Shown here piece by piece: positions 17,272 to 26,140 of a DNA stretch of 64,000 nt. Positions within the stretch are counted from its first letter, which is position 1, and each line of letters starts with the position of its first letter. Location of the stretch: positions 1-64,000 of the forward strand of contig NZ_FCOG02000028.1 of NCBI RefSeq assembly GCF_001544975.2. The letters are read 5' to 3'. Source of the DNA: Caballeronia arationis. GTDB taxonomy: Bacteria > Pseudomonadota > Gammaproteobacteria > Burkholderiales > Burkholderiaceae. Below the pieces are notes generated by a model. It had not been told where the DNA came from and did not search any database. It saw nothing but the letters and a program-made list of their open reading frames with translations. A program made the translations under genes and the position numbers.

Positions 17272-18091
17272 CGGACAGCATCGGCCGCATGCGGCGATCG
17301 ACGTCGCAATGATCGGCTTCGGCGCGATCGGCTCGGCGGTGTATCGCGCGGTCGCGGCCGATCCGCAGGTTCACGTCTCGCATGTGATCGTGCCGGAGCG
17401 CTACATGGCGCAGGTGCGCGCGACTGTCGGCGCGGAAGTGGACGTCGTGTCGTCGGTGGCGGCGCTGTCGAGCCATCCGCAGTTCGCGCTCGAATGCGCG
17501 GGCCACAGTGCGCTCGTCGATCACGTTGTGCCGCTCCTCAAGTCGGGCACCGACTGCGCGGTGGCATCCATCGGCGCGCTCTCCGACATGAGCCTGCTCG
17601 ACGCGCTCTCGAACGCAGCGGGCGAAGGCGCGGCCACGCTCACGCTGCTGTCGGGCGCGATCGGCGGTGTCGACGCGCTTGCCGCAGCGAAAGAAGGCGG
17701 CCTGGACGAAGTGCTGTACACGGGCCGAAAGCCGCCGACCGGCTGGCTCGGCACGCCTGCGGAAGACGTGTGCGACCTGCGCGCGCTGACCGAAGCGCGC
17801 GTGATCTTCGAAGGCAGTGCGCGCGATGCGGCACGGCTCTATCCGAAGAACGCCAACGTCGCGGCGACCATCGCGCTCGCGGGCCTCGGCCTCGATGAAA
17901 CCATCGTGCGCCTGATCGCCGACCCGGCTGTCGAGCGCAACGTGCACCGGATCGTCGCGCGCGGCGCGTTCGGCGAGATGTCGCTGGAAATGAGCGGCAA
18001 GCCGTTGCCCGACAACCCGAAGACCTCCGCATTGACCGCGTTCAGCGCGATCCGGGCGCTGCGCAATCGCGCCGCGCGCTGCGTGATCTGA
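17264..18091 (+). CDS. Aspartate dehydrogenase (NadX/AspDH) family protein
   Basis: This 275-residue NAD(P)-dependent amino-acid dehydrogenase homologue has an N-terminal Rossmann motif ([11 protein letters not shown]). Its C-terminal half carries the family landmarks [30 protein letters not shown] and NVHRI. Known members interconvert L-aspartate with iminoaspartate or oxaloacetate plus ammonia. Some feed NAD synthesis. Here it is translationally coupled to a ThDP enzyme inside an oxygenase operon, so a catabolic role on aspartate or a related imine is more likely than NAD synthesis. The ATG at 17264 overlaps the preceding stop (ATGCATAA). Confidence 0.85.
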   Translation: MHNGQHRPHAAIDVAMIGFGAIGSAVYRAVAADPQVHVSHVIVPERYMAQVRATVGAEVDVVSSVAALSSHPQFALECAGHSALVDHVVPLLKSGTDCAVASIGALSDMSLLDALSNAAGEGAATLTLLSGAIGGVDALAAAKEGGLDEVLYTGRKPPTGWLGTPAEDVCDLRALTEARVIFEGSARDAARLYPKNANVAATIALAGLGLDETIVRLIADPAVERNVHRIVARGAFGEMSLEMSGKPLPDNPKTSALTAFSAIRALRNRAARCVI

Positions 18092-18121
18092 ACCAAGCTG
18101 AGCATTGAAGGAACCTGAGAG

Positions 18122-19612
18122 ATGAATCAACCCGAATCCAGTCTGCTCGCATCGAGCGACATCTTCATCGGCGGCGAGTGGCGTGTGGGCAAGGGCACGC
18201 CGTACGCGAGCCTCTATCCCGCCGATCAGTCGATCAACGCCGAGATTACCGCGGCCAACGCCGATGACGCGCGCGAAGCCGTCGAAGCCGCCGATGCCGC
18301 GTGGCGCAAGCCGAACTGGTCGGGGTTGAAGCCGCATCAGCGCGCGGCCGTGCTTCATCGCATCGCGGACCTGATCGGCTCGCGTCACGAAGCGCTCGCG
18401 CAACTGCAGCGGCGCGACAACGGCAAGCCCATCAGCGAAACCCGCGGACTCGTCACGAGCGCGGCGAACACGTTCCGCTATTTCGCGGCGTGCGTCGAGA
18501 CCTTCGAGGAGACGCTGACGCCCTCGCGCGGCGACTTCATGACGATGAGCGTGCACGAACCGCTCGGCGTTGTCGCGGCGATCACGCCGTGGAATTCGCC
18601 GATTGCATCGGACGCGCAGAAGCTCGCGCCCGCGCTTGCCGCCGGCAACGCGGTCGTGCTGAAGCCCGCCGAAGTGACGCCGCTTGCGTCGCTCGCACTC
18701 GCTCGCATCTGTGAGGAAGCGGGCGTGCCGCGCGGCGTGATCAGCGTGCTGCCGGGCAAGGGCTCGATCGTCGGCGATGCGCTCGTGCGTCATCCGCTCG
18801 TCAGGAAGATTGCGTTCACGGGCGGTACCGAAGTAGGGCGCGGCATCGCGCGGTTAGCGGCTGACAAGTTGATGCCGGTGTCGCTGGAACTCGGCGGCAA
18901 GTCGCCGACCATCGTCTTCGCCGATGCCGATCTCGATCATGCGGTGAACGGCGTGCTGTACGGCATCTTCAGTTCGTCGGGCGAATCGTGCATCGCGGGC
19001 TCGCGGCTCTTCGTGCAGCGTTCGGTCTACAAGGAGTTTGTGTCGCGTCTCGCGGATGGCGCGCGCAAGCTGCGCGTCGGCGATCCGTCGCGCGAAGACA
19101 CGCAGATGGGGCCGCTAATCACGGGACAGCATCGCGAATCGGTGGAGCGCTATGTCGCGCTCGGTCTCGAAGAAGGCGGCAAGCTCCTGTGCGGCGGCGA
19201 ACGTCCGACCGGCGACGGCCGCGAGCAGGGCTTCTTCTATCTGCCGACGATCCTCGACGGCCTCACCAACGACGCGCGCATCTGCCAGGAAGAGATCTTC
19301 GGACCGGTGCTGGTCGTGCTGCCTTTCGACGACGAAGCGTCGCTGCTGAAGGAAGCGAACGACAGCGTGTTCGGCCTCGCCGCCGGCATCTGGACCGCCG
19401 ACTACAAGCGCGCCTGGCGCATCGGCCGCGCGCTCGAAACGGGCACGGTCTGGATCAACACGTACAAGCAGTTTTCGATTTCGACGCCTTTCGGCGGCTG
19501 GAAGGACAGCGGCATGGGCCGCGAGAAGGGGCGCCTCGGCATCTGCGAGTACATGCAGCAAAAGAGCATGTACTGGGGCCTCAATGACGCGCCGCTGCCG
19601 TGGGCGAACTGA
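18122..19612 (+). CDS. Aldehyde dehydrogenase family protein
   Basis: This 496-residue ALDH has the general-base glutamate in LELGGKSP, the catalytic cysteine in SSGESCIAGS and the C-terminal FGGWKDSGMGRE signature. It begins 30 bases after the AspDH-like gene, within the same operon. It probably oxidises the aldehyde made by the preceding ThDP decarboxylase to an acid, with NAD(P). The length is standard for the superfamily. Confidence 0.9.
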   Translation: MNQPESSLLASSDIFIGGEWRVGKGTPYASLYPADQSINAEITAANADDAREAVEAADAAWRKPNWSGLKPHQRAAVLHRIADLIGSRHEALAQLQRRDNGKPISETRGLVTSAANTFRYFAACVETFEETLTPSRGDFMTMSVHEPLGVVAAITPWNSPIASDAQKLAPALAAGNAVVLKPAEVTPLASLALARICEEAGVPRGVISVLPGKGSIVGDALVRHPLVRKIAFTGGTEVGRGIARLAADKLMPVSLELGGKSPTIVFADADLDHAVNGVLYGIFSSSGESCIAGSRLFVQRSVYKEFVSRLADGARKLRVGDPSREDTQMGPLITGQHRESVERYVALGLEEGGKLLCGGERPTGDGREQGFFYLPTILDGLTNDARICQEEIFGPVLVVLPFDDEASLLKEANDSVFGLAAGIWTADYKRAWRIGRALETGTVWINTYKQFSISTPFGGWKDSGMGREKGRLGICEYMQQKSMYWGLNDAPLPWAN

Positions 19613-19622
19613 AGGAGCATTC

Positions 19623-20588
19623 ATGACGATTCTGGGCATTGAACAGATTACCTACGGCGTGACCGACCTCGCGACCTGCCGGCGCTTCTTCGCCGACTGG
19701 GGCCTGACGGAAGTCGCGCATGACGAGACGCAAGCGCGCTTCGAGTCGCTCAACGGCTGTACGATCCTCGCCGTCGATGCGAACGATCCGTCGCTGCCGC
19801 CCGCTTTCGAACCAGGTCCGACCTTGCGTGAAGTGACATGGGGCGTGGCGACGCGCGCGGAACTCGATGCGCTGCGCGGGCGCTTCGCGGGCCAGCCGGG
19901 CCACTTCGAGAACGACGAGGCCGTCGGCTGCATCGATCCGAACGGCATGGCGATCCGCGTCGAAGTGACAAGAAAGCGTGCCATCGACGTGAAGGGTTCG
20001 CCTTCGAACGTCTGGGGCCAGACGCTTCGCATCGATACGCCGAGCCCCGTGTACGAACGTGCGCAGCCGGTTGAAGTGGGACATGTGGTGTTCTTCACGA
20101 ACTGCGTCGCGGAGCAGGAGAAGTTCTATCACGACCTGCTCGGCTTCGAGACCTCCGACCGCTATCCGGGCCGAGGCGCATTCATGCGCTGCGCACCGCA
20201 CGGCGGCCATCACGACCTGTTCCTGCTGCAACTGCCGGACGGCAAGCGCGGCCTGAACCACGTCGCGTTCACCGTGCGGGACATCCATGAAGTGTTCGGC
20301 GGCGGCCTGCACATCAGCCGCTGCGGGTGGACGACGCAACTCGGGCCGGGCCGGCATCCGGTGTCGTCGGCGTACTTCTGGTACTTCCAGAATCCGGCGG
20401 GCGGCCTGATCGAGTACTACGCGGACGAGGACATCCTCACGCCGGACTGGCAGCCGCGCGACTTCGAACCGGGTCCGACCGTGTTCGCGGAATGGGCGGT
20501 CGATGGTGGGCTCGATGGCAATACGCGGCGGCAGAAGAACGCCAGGGCGCCGGAGGGCAAGTTCATGACGGAGCGTAAAAATGACTGA
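19623..20588 (+). CDS. VOC/glyoxalase-fold protein, extradiol dioxygenase-like
   Basis: This 321-residue protein is built of two VOC modules: an N-terminal one (GIEQITYGVTDLATCRRFF) and a C-terminal one (VGHVVFFTNCVAEQEKFYHDLLGF). The latter has the candidate metal residues His of GHVVFF, His of GLNHVAF and Glu of GLIEYYADED. This matches type I extradiol dioxygenases, which cleave catechol-like rings, although some relatives have other activities. The ATG at 19623 follows GAAGGAG. It overlaps the reductase gene by 8 bases. It is a good candidate for the ring-opening step. Confidence 0.82.
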   Translation: MTILGIEQITYGVTDLATCRRFFADWGLTEVAHDETQARFESLNGCTILAVDANDPSLPPAFEPGPTLREVTWGVATRAELDALRGRFAGQPGHFENDEAVGCIDPNGMAIRVEVTRKRAIDVKGSPSNVWGQTLRIDTPSPVYERAQPVEVGHVVFFTNCVAEQEKFYHDLLGFETSDRYPGRGAFMRCAPHGGHHDLFLLQLPDGKRGLNHVAFTVRDIHEVFGGGLHISRCGWTTQLGPGRHPVSSAYFWYFQNPAGGLIEYYADEDILTPDWQPRDFEPGPTVFAEWAVDGGLDGNTRRQKNARAPEGKFMTERKND

Positions 20589-21810
20589 TGAACGCGTTGA
20601 GGATGCGCCGCGCACGATCGTCGTGATCGGTGGCGGACAGGCGGCGGGATGGATCGTGAAGACCTTGCGCAAGGAAGGTTTCGACGGGCGCCTCGTGATG
20701 ATCGCCGACGAGATCCATCTGCCTTACGAGCGTCCGCCGCTGTCCAAGGCCGTGCTGTCCGGCGATGCCGATATCGACACCGTGCGCCTCGTCACGACCG
20801 ACGACTTCGATGCGCTGAACGTCGAAGCATGGCAGCCGGATCGCGCGGTATCGATCGATCGCGAGGCGCGCATTGTGCGCACCGCAAGCGGCCGCGAGGT
20901 GCAGTACGACCGCCTAGTGATCGCGACGGGCGGCGCCGCGCGCCGCCTGCCCGATTCGCTCGTCAGGACTTCGCACGTCACTTATCTGCGTACGCTCGAC
21001 GATGCGGTCGCGCTCGGTTCGCGGCTTCGTCAAAGCCGCCGTGTGCTCGTGATCGGCGGCGGCTGGATCGGGCTCGAAGTGGCGGCGACCGCGCGCAAGC
21101 TCGGCGTGGACGTGACGGTCGTCGAAGGTGCGCCGCGTCTTTGCGGGCGCTCGGTGCCGCAGGGCGTGTCGGATTTCCTGCTTGATCTGCATCGCTCGAA
21201 CGGCGTCGATGTGCGTCTCGACGCTTCGCTCGTCGCGCTGACCGATCACGGCGACGGCGTGCGCGCCACCTTCGCGGACGGCACGACGCTCGACGCCGAC
21301 TTCGCGGTCGCGGGCATCGGCCTCACGCCGCACACGGACATCGTCGAAGCAGCGGGCATCGAAGTGAACGACGGCATCGTCGTCGACGAATTCGGCGCGA
21401 CCGCCGACCCGTACGTGTTCGCATGCGGCGATGTCGCGAATCACCCGAACGCGTGGCTGAAGCGCCGCGTGCGACTCGAATCGTGGGCGAACGCTCAGAA
21501 CCAGGCGATCGCGACCGCCAAGGCCTTGATGGGCGTGCGCGCGCCGTATGCGGAGATTCCGTGGTTCTGGTCGGATCAGTACGACGTGAACCTGCAGATT
21601 CTCGGCGACATTCCCGCGGGCATCGAGCCGGCCGTGCGCGGCGACTTGCAGGCGCGGCGCGCGACGCTCTTCTTCATCGAGCACGACATGATTCGCGGCG
21701 TCATCGCGATCAATTCGCCGCGCGACCTGAAGCTCGCGCGCAAATGGATGGGCCAGGGGCGCGCGGTGGATGTCGCGACGCTCGTCGACGCGGGCAAGGC
21801 GCTCGCGTAA
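20581..21810 (+). CDS. FAD-dependent ferredoxin reductase of the oxygenase
   Basis: This 409-residue flavoprotein has two dinucleotide-binding motifs: VVIGGGQAAG near residues 14-23 for FAD and VLVIGGGWIGLE for NAD(P)H. It also has LPYERPPLSKAVL and the FAD-binding YVFACGDVAN segment. These are hallmarks of ferredoxin reductases of ring-hydroxylating oxygenases and cytochrome P450 systems. It completes a three-component system with the ferredoxin at 10031 and oxygenase at 10701, although it lies 9 kb away at the far end of the operon. Confidence 0.92.
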   Translation: MTDERVEDAPRTIVVIGGGQAAGWIVKTLRKEGFDGRLVMIADEIHLPYERPPLSKAVLSGDADIDTVRLVTTDDFDALNVEAWQPDRAVSIDREARIVRTASGREVQYDRLVIATGGAARRLPDSLVRTSHVTYLRTLDDAVALGSRLRQSRRVLVIGGGWIGLEVAATARKLGVDVTVVEGAPRLCGRSVPQGVSDFLLDLHRSNGVDVRLDASLVALTDHGDGVRATFADGTTLDADFAVAGIGLTPHTDIVEAAGIEVNDGIVVDEFGATADPYVFACGDVANHPNAWLKRRVRLESWANAQNQAIATAKALMGVRAPYAEIPWFWSDQYDVNLQILGDIPAGIEPAVRGDLQARRATLFFIEHDMIRGVIAINSPRDLKLARKWMGQGRAVDVATLVDAGKALA

Positions 21811-21847
21811 CTCTATGCAGCAGACAGGCACACGACAGGGAACAGGC

Positions 21848-23251
21848 ATGAGAACTATCGGCAACACCATCGCGGAGCAGGGCGGCGCCAGTGTCTCGGG
21901 CACGGTGACCCGTGGCTCGATCATCGCGCGCATCGAGCGCCTGCCGGCCAACGCCATGCAGGTGCGCGCGCGGCTCCTGATCGGCGCGGCGACCTTCTTC
22001 GACGGCTTCGACGTCATCACCATCGCAGCCACGCTGCCGCTCCTGATCCAGAAGTGGGGATTGACGCCGGGGCAGGTCGGCTTCCTGATCGCGTCGGGCT
22101 CGATCGGGCAACTGATCGGCGCGTTCCTGTTTCCGTCGCTTGCCGAACGCTACGGCCGCGTGCGGGCGATTGCGTGGAGCTCGGGCATCATCGGTCTGAC
22201 GAGCATCGCGTGCGGCTTCGCGCCGAGCTTCGCGGTGTTCGTCGCGCTTCGCATCGTGCAGGGTCTCGGGCTCGGCGGCGAATTGCCGGTGGCCGCGACC
22301 TACATCAACGAGATCACGCGCGCTCACGGACGCGGGCGCTTCGTGCTGCTCTACGAGATCGTGTTCCCGATCGGCCTGCTTGCATCGAATGCGCTCGGCG
22401 CGTGGATCGTGCCGCGCTTCGGCTGGGAAGCGATGTACTTCATCGGCGGCGTGCCGCTCGTGCTGTTCTTCATGCTGCGCGTGCTCGTGCCCGAGTCGCC
22501 GCGCTGGCTCGGCGAGCGCGAGCGCATGACCGAAGCGGATCGCGCGCTCCGCGCGTTCGAAGCGAGCGTGAAGGGCCCGTTGCCGCCCGTCGGCAGCATC
22601 GCCGAATTCGAAGCGATGGTGCATCGCCATCCGAAGCGCCGCACGCTCGACCTGTTCGGCCGCGCCTACATCAAGCGCACGGTGGCGGTGGCGTTCCTGT
22701 GGATGACTTGCGGCGTGATCCAGTACGGCCTCTCGACGTGGCTCCCGACGATCTACAAGACCGTCTATCACGCGCCGCTGCAACTCGCGCTGAACCTGGC
22801 CGTCGCGGCATCGGTGCTAGGCGTGATCGGTTCGCTGACCTGCGCGCTGATCGTCGACAAGGTTGGCCGCAAGCCGGTGATCAACTGGTCGTTCGTGCTG
22901 TGCGCGATGTCGCTCGTGCTGGCCGGCGTGTTCCATGCGCAGTCGGTGTATGTCGTCGCGACGTTCTGCGCGCTGGCGCTGGGCTTCATGGCGTGCGGCT
23001 TCATCACTGCCTACGTCTATACGCCCGAGCTTTACCCAACGAGCATCCGTGCCTTCGGCTGCGGACTCGGCGGCGCATGGCTCAAGGTAGCGGCGATCTT
23101 CGCGCCGGCGCTCGTCGGCAAGACGCTGGTCGGCGGCAATCTGGACGTGGCGTTCTACACGCTCGCCGCCGTGCCGATGCTGGCCGCCGTCGCGGTGCAT
23201 TTCCTCGGCATCGAGACGAAGGGCAAGGTGCTGGAACAACTCGAAGCGTAA
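21848..23251 (+). CDS. MFS transporter, aromatic acid:H+ symporter (AAHS) type
   Basis: This is a 12-segment inner-membrane carrier of about 467 residues. The first membrane segment has FFDGFDVITIA, matching the DGxD motif of the AAHS family (PcaK, BenK, VanK relatives), and a typical GxLADRxG-like loop follows (FPSLAERYGRVRAI). I chose the ATG at 21848 after AGGGAACAG; an in-frame ATG at 21815 is possible. It ends the Rieske operon and is followed by a strong terminator hairpin. It is the probable importer of the aromatic substrate. Confidence 0.88.
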   Translation: MRTIGNTIAEQGGASVSGTVTRGSIIARIERLPANAMQVRARLLIGAATFFDGFDVITIAATLPLLIQKWGLTPGQVGFLIASGSIGQLIGAFLFPSLAERYGRVRAIAWSSGIIGLTSIACGFAPSFAVFVALRIVQGLGLGGELPVAATYINEITRAHGRGRFVLLYEIVFPIGLLASNALGAWIVPRFGWEAMYFIGGVPLVLFFMLRVLVPESPRWLGERERMTEADRALRAFEASVKGPLPPVGSIAEFEAMVHRHPKRRTLDLFGRAYIKRTVAVAFLWMTCGVIQYGLSTWLPTIYKTVYHAPLQLALNLAVAASVLGVIGSLTCALIVDKVGRKPVINWSFVLCAMSLVLAGVFHAQSVYVVATFCALALGFMACGFITAYVYTPELYPTSIRAFGCGLGGAWLKVAAIFAPALVGKTLVGGNLDVAFYTLAAVPMLAAVAVHFLGIETKGKVLEQLEA

Positions 23252-23256
23252 ATGAA

Positions 23257-23287
23257 AAGCGGGGCGCATCGTCGATGCGCCCCGCTT
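23257..23287. terminator. Bidirectional terminator hairpin
   Basis: A perfect inverted repeat with 15-bp arms (AAGCGGGGCGCATCG and its complement) and a one-base loop lies between the convergent MFS and cupin genes. It can end transcription from both sides. No long T run is present, so efficiency is a guess. Confidence 0.8.
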
Positions 23288-23302
23288 GAGCATTTGCGTC
23301 CT

Positions 23303-23647
23303 TCAGAGGATCACATAGATCTTGCGCATCGTCTCTTCGACTTCCCACAAGCCTTCTGTATTCGCTTCGAAGAACAGCGTATCACCGCCCTTGAAGTGGA
23401 TCGTCTCTTCGCCGTCGGGCGTAAAGCGGCCTCGTCCGGCGAGCATGTGCATCACTTCCGCCTGCTTCACCGCGCGACGATAGGTGCCCGGCGTGCATTC
23501 GAACACGCCGGTGTCGATGGAATCGTTGCCCGGTATCACGCGCTGCACGCCCGACACCCTGATCTCCGGCGTGCCGGGAAGCCCGGCCGTGCCCCAGTCC
23601 TCCAGTCCCTGCAATTCGATGCTCTGCCTGATCTGCTGTACTTTCAT
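23303..23647 (-). CDS. Cupin domain-containing protein
   Basis: This 114-residue single-domain cupin has a strand pattern and turn (MHMLAGRGRFTPDGEETIHFKGGDTLFFEA) like that of the ethanolamine-utilisation/DUF861-type cupins, which often lack strict metal ligands. It is the last gene of a minus-strand operon after the amidohydrolase (30-base gap) and ends at the shared terminator. It may be a small isomerase or a ligand-binding partner. No specific activity is supported. Confidence 0.82.
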   Translation of the reverse strand: MKVQQIRQSIELQGLEDWGTAGLPGTPEIRVSGVQRVIPGNDSIDTGVFECTPGTYRRAVKQAEVMHMLAGRGRFTPDGEETIHFKGGDTLFFEANTEGLWEVEETMRKIYVIL

Positions 23648-23677
23648 GTCGCTCGTCTAGGAATGGTGATGAGTGGA

Positions 23678-24655
23678 TTAGCGTGAAGCCGCGATGCGCT
23701 GTTCGATCCTGCCGAGCCGCACGACCGTCACGCCCGGGCGCAATTGCCTGAGCGACGGCATCACGAGCATGCAGTCGTCGTAGGGCGTAGAAACCGCTTC
23801 GCCATTCGACCAGCCGATCACGCTGCCCGCCTTGTCGAAGACTTCGAGGCCGGTGTATTCGCCAGCGAACCTGAAGTCCATGCTGTCCGCGACGACCGGC
23901 TCCGTCACGCGCACCACGAGCATTTCGTCGGGCAGCGGAGCGAACCAGTCTTGCGGCAGATCGTCCGCATCGACCACGCCCGAGAGCGCGAGAAAACGCG
24001 CGGTGACATCGCGTGCGACATCGACGGCGCTCGCTTCCCAGTGCTGCCCGCATTCGATCAGGAGCGCGTTCTTCGGACTCGACGGATCGCCGAAACCTTC
24101 GTAATCGCGCATGCGGCGGCCTTCCGGATGGCCTTCGTCGCAGATGACCGTCGCGGGCGTGCCGAGCTTCGCGGCCAGTTCGATGCCCTTCGCGAGCGGT
24201 CCCGCGACGATCAGCGGCGCGCTCTTCTCGTGCATCGAATGCAGGTCGAGCAGCAGGTCGACCGTATCGATCACGGGACGCATCGCGCGCGCGCGTTCGA
24301 GTTCACTCGAAACGCGCGAGGTGTCGTCGAGCGTCTTCGCTGTCCACACGCGATTGAAGTCCTGATCGACGAAGCGCGCGGCATCGGGCTTCGTCGCATC
24401 GAAGCTCCCGTACGCCGCCACGTTCGCGAACGCGAGCGTGAGCCGGCCGCGCCGCGGTCGCAGCTTCGCGCGCAGAAGTGCATCGACGACGATCGCGCCG
24501 CACACTTCGTTGCCATGCGTGAGCGCGTTGATCATCACATGCGGGCCGGCCACGCCCGAGTCGAACGTGTGCACGTACGCGATGCCGGAGTCGCTCGCTT
24601 CGTGGGCGCCGATGTCCGGGAACGCGATCTCGATCGGATAGGCTTGGCTGCTCAT
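23678..24655 (-). CDS. Succinylglutamate desuccinylase/aspartoacylase family hydrolase
   Basis: This 325-residue zinc carboxypeptidase-like enzyme has the family zinc ligands: His and Glu in LTHGNEVCG and a later His in LLDLHSMHEK. Substrate-type arginine (FNRVWT) and the C-terminal Glu region (LIECGQHWE) are also present. Members hydrolyse N-acyl amino acids such as N-succinylglutamate or N-acetylaspartate. It overlaps the semialdehyde dehydrogenase gene by 4 bases (ATGA), which implies coupled expression. The partner genes suggest release of an amino acid or dicarboxylate that is then oxidised. Confidence 0.88.
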   Translation of the reverse strand: MSSQAYPIEIAFPDIGAHEASDSGIAYVHTFDSGVAGPHVMINALTHGNEVCGAIVVDALLRAKLRPRRGRLTLAFANVAAYGSFDATKPDAARFVDQDFNRVWTAKTLDDTSRVSSELERARAMRPVIDTVDLLLDLHSMHEKSAPLIVAGPLAKGIELAAKLGTPATVICDEGHPEGRRMRDYEGFGDPSSPKNALLIECGQHWEASAVDVARDVTARFLALSGVVDADDLPQDWFAPLPDEMLVVRVTEPVVADSMDFRFAGEYTGLEVFDKAGSVIGWSNGEAVSTPYDDCMLVMPSLRQLRPGVTVVRLGRIEQRIAASR

Positions 24656-26124
24656 TCCAGTCCGCCCTGGCAGAGATACTTGATCGACAGGTAATCGTCG
24701 AGGCCGTACTTCGAGCCTTCGCGGCCGTAGCCCGATTCCTTCACGCCGCCGAAGGGCGCGGCCTCGCTTGCGAGCGCGCCTTCGTTGATGCCGACGATGC
24801 CCGCTTCGAGCTGCCGTGCGACCCGGTCGATGCGGCGCACGTCGTTGCTGTAGAAATACGACGCAAGGCCGAACGGTGTGTCGTTGGCTGCGCGGATCGC
24901 TTGCTCTTCGTCGTCGAAGCGAAAGAGCGGCACCACCGGGCCGAAGGTTTCCTCGCAGCTCAGTTGCATGTCGCTTGTTGCGTCAGCGAGGACGGTCGGC
25001 GCGTAGTAGTTCGGTCCGAGCGTGGTCAGTCGCTTGCCGCCGGCGACCACTCGTGCGCCCTTGTTCACGGCGTCGTCGACGTGGCGCGCGATCTTGTCGA
25101 TCGCGCGGGCGTTGATCATCGGGCCGATCTGCGCGTCGGGGTCGGTGGCGGGCGCGACTTTCAGCGCCGCGACGCGTGTGGCGAGCAGGTCCGCGAACTT
25201 CTCATACACGCCCGACTGCACGTACACGCGATTCGGGCACACGCAGGTCTGCCCGCCGTTGCGGAACTTCGATGCGAGCAGGCCCGCCACGGCGGCGTCG
25301 AGATCGGCGTCGTCGAAGACGATGAAGGGCGCGTTGCCTCCGAGTTCCAGCGAAAGCTTCTTGAGCGTTTCCGCCGATTCGCGCGCGAGATACTTGCCGA
25401 CCGGCGTCGAACCGGTGAAGGTGATCTTGCGCACGCGGCCGTCGTGCAGCCAGTCCGCAACCGCTGGCACCGCGTTCTCGCGCGATGCCGAGATCAGGTT
25501 CAGCACGCCCGGCGGCACGCCCGCTTCATGCGCGAGCAGCACGAGCGCGAGCGCGGTGAGCGGCGTGTCCTCGGCGGGCTTGCCAACCACCGTGCAGCCA
25601 GCCGCGAGCGCAGGCGCGATCTTGCGCGCGATCATCGCGAGCGGAAAATTCCACGGCGTGATCGCCGCGACGATGCCGATCGGTTCCTTGATCGCGCTCA
25701 TCCGCTTGCCGCGCTGCTGCTGCGGGATGATGTCGCCGTAGATGCGCGTCGCTTCATCCGCGAACCACGCGACATACGATGCGCCGTACAGCACTTCGCC
25801 GCGTCCTTCCGCGAACGGCTTGCCCTGTTCGAGCGAGATCAGCCGGCCGAGCGCGTCGGCGTTGTCCAGCATCAGCGCGTGCCAGCGATGCAGCACGGCC
25901 GCGCGCTCTTTCGGTAGCGCATCGCGCCATGCGGGGAAGGCGCGCGCGGCGGCGTCGGTGGCGGCGCGGGCATCGGCTTCGCCGCTGTCGGCGACATCGG
26001 CGATCACTTCGCCTGTTGCCGGGTTCGTCACGCCGAAGCGCTTGCCGCTTGCGGCGGCGACCCATTTGCCGTCGATGAAATTGTCTGCGCGGATCAGGTC
26101 TTTCAGTTCGAACTTGGTTGTCAT
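24652..26124 (-). CDS. gabD: NAD(P)-dependent succinate-semialdehyde dehydrogenase-like ALDH
   Basis: This protein of about 490 residues has the GabD-type sequence: PWNFPLAMI, GSTPVGKYL, general base in LELGGNAPFIVFDDAD and nucleophile in GGQTCVCPNRVYVQ. The start at 26124 leaves 7 bases after AAGGAGC; the ATG at 26130 is too close to that site. It is flanked by a beta-decarboxylating dehydrogenase and an amidohydrolase in one operon, so its true substrate may be another short semialdehyde rather than that of the GABA pathway. Confidence 0.85.
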   Translation of the reverse strand: MTTKFELKDLIRADNFIDGKWVAAASGKRFGVTNPATGEVIADVADSGEADARAATDAAARAFPAWRDALPKERAAVLHRWHALMLDNADALGRLISLEQGKPFAEGRGEVLYGASYVAWFADEATRIYGDIIPQQQRGKRMSAIKEPIGIVAAITPWNFPLAMIARKIAPALAAGCTVVGKPAEDTPLTALALVLLAHEAGVPPGVLNLISASRENAVPAVADWLHDGRVRKITFTGSTPVGKYLARESAETLKKLSLELGGNAPFIVFDDADLDAAVAGLLASKFRNGGQTCVCPNRVYVQSGVYEKFADLLATRVAALKVAPATDPDAQIGPMINARAIDKIARHVDDAVNKGARVVAGGKRLTTLGPNYYAPTVLADATSDMQLSCEETFGPVVPLFRFDDEEQAIRAANDTPFGLASYFYSNDVRRIDRVARQLEAGIVGINEGALASEAAPFGGVKESGYGREGSKYGLDDYLSIKYLCQGGLE

Positions 26125-26140
26125 CGCCATGCTCCTTGAA

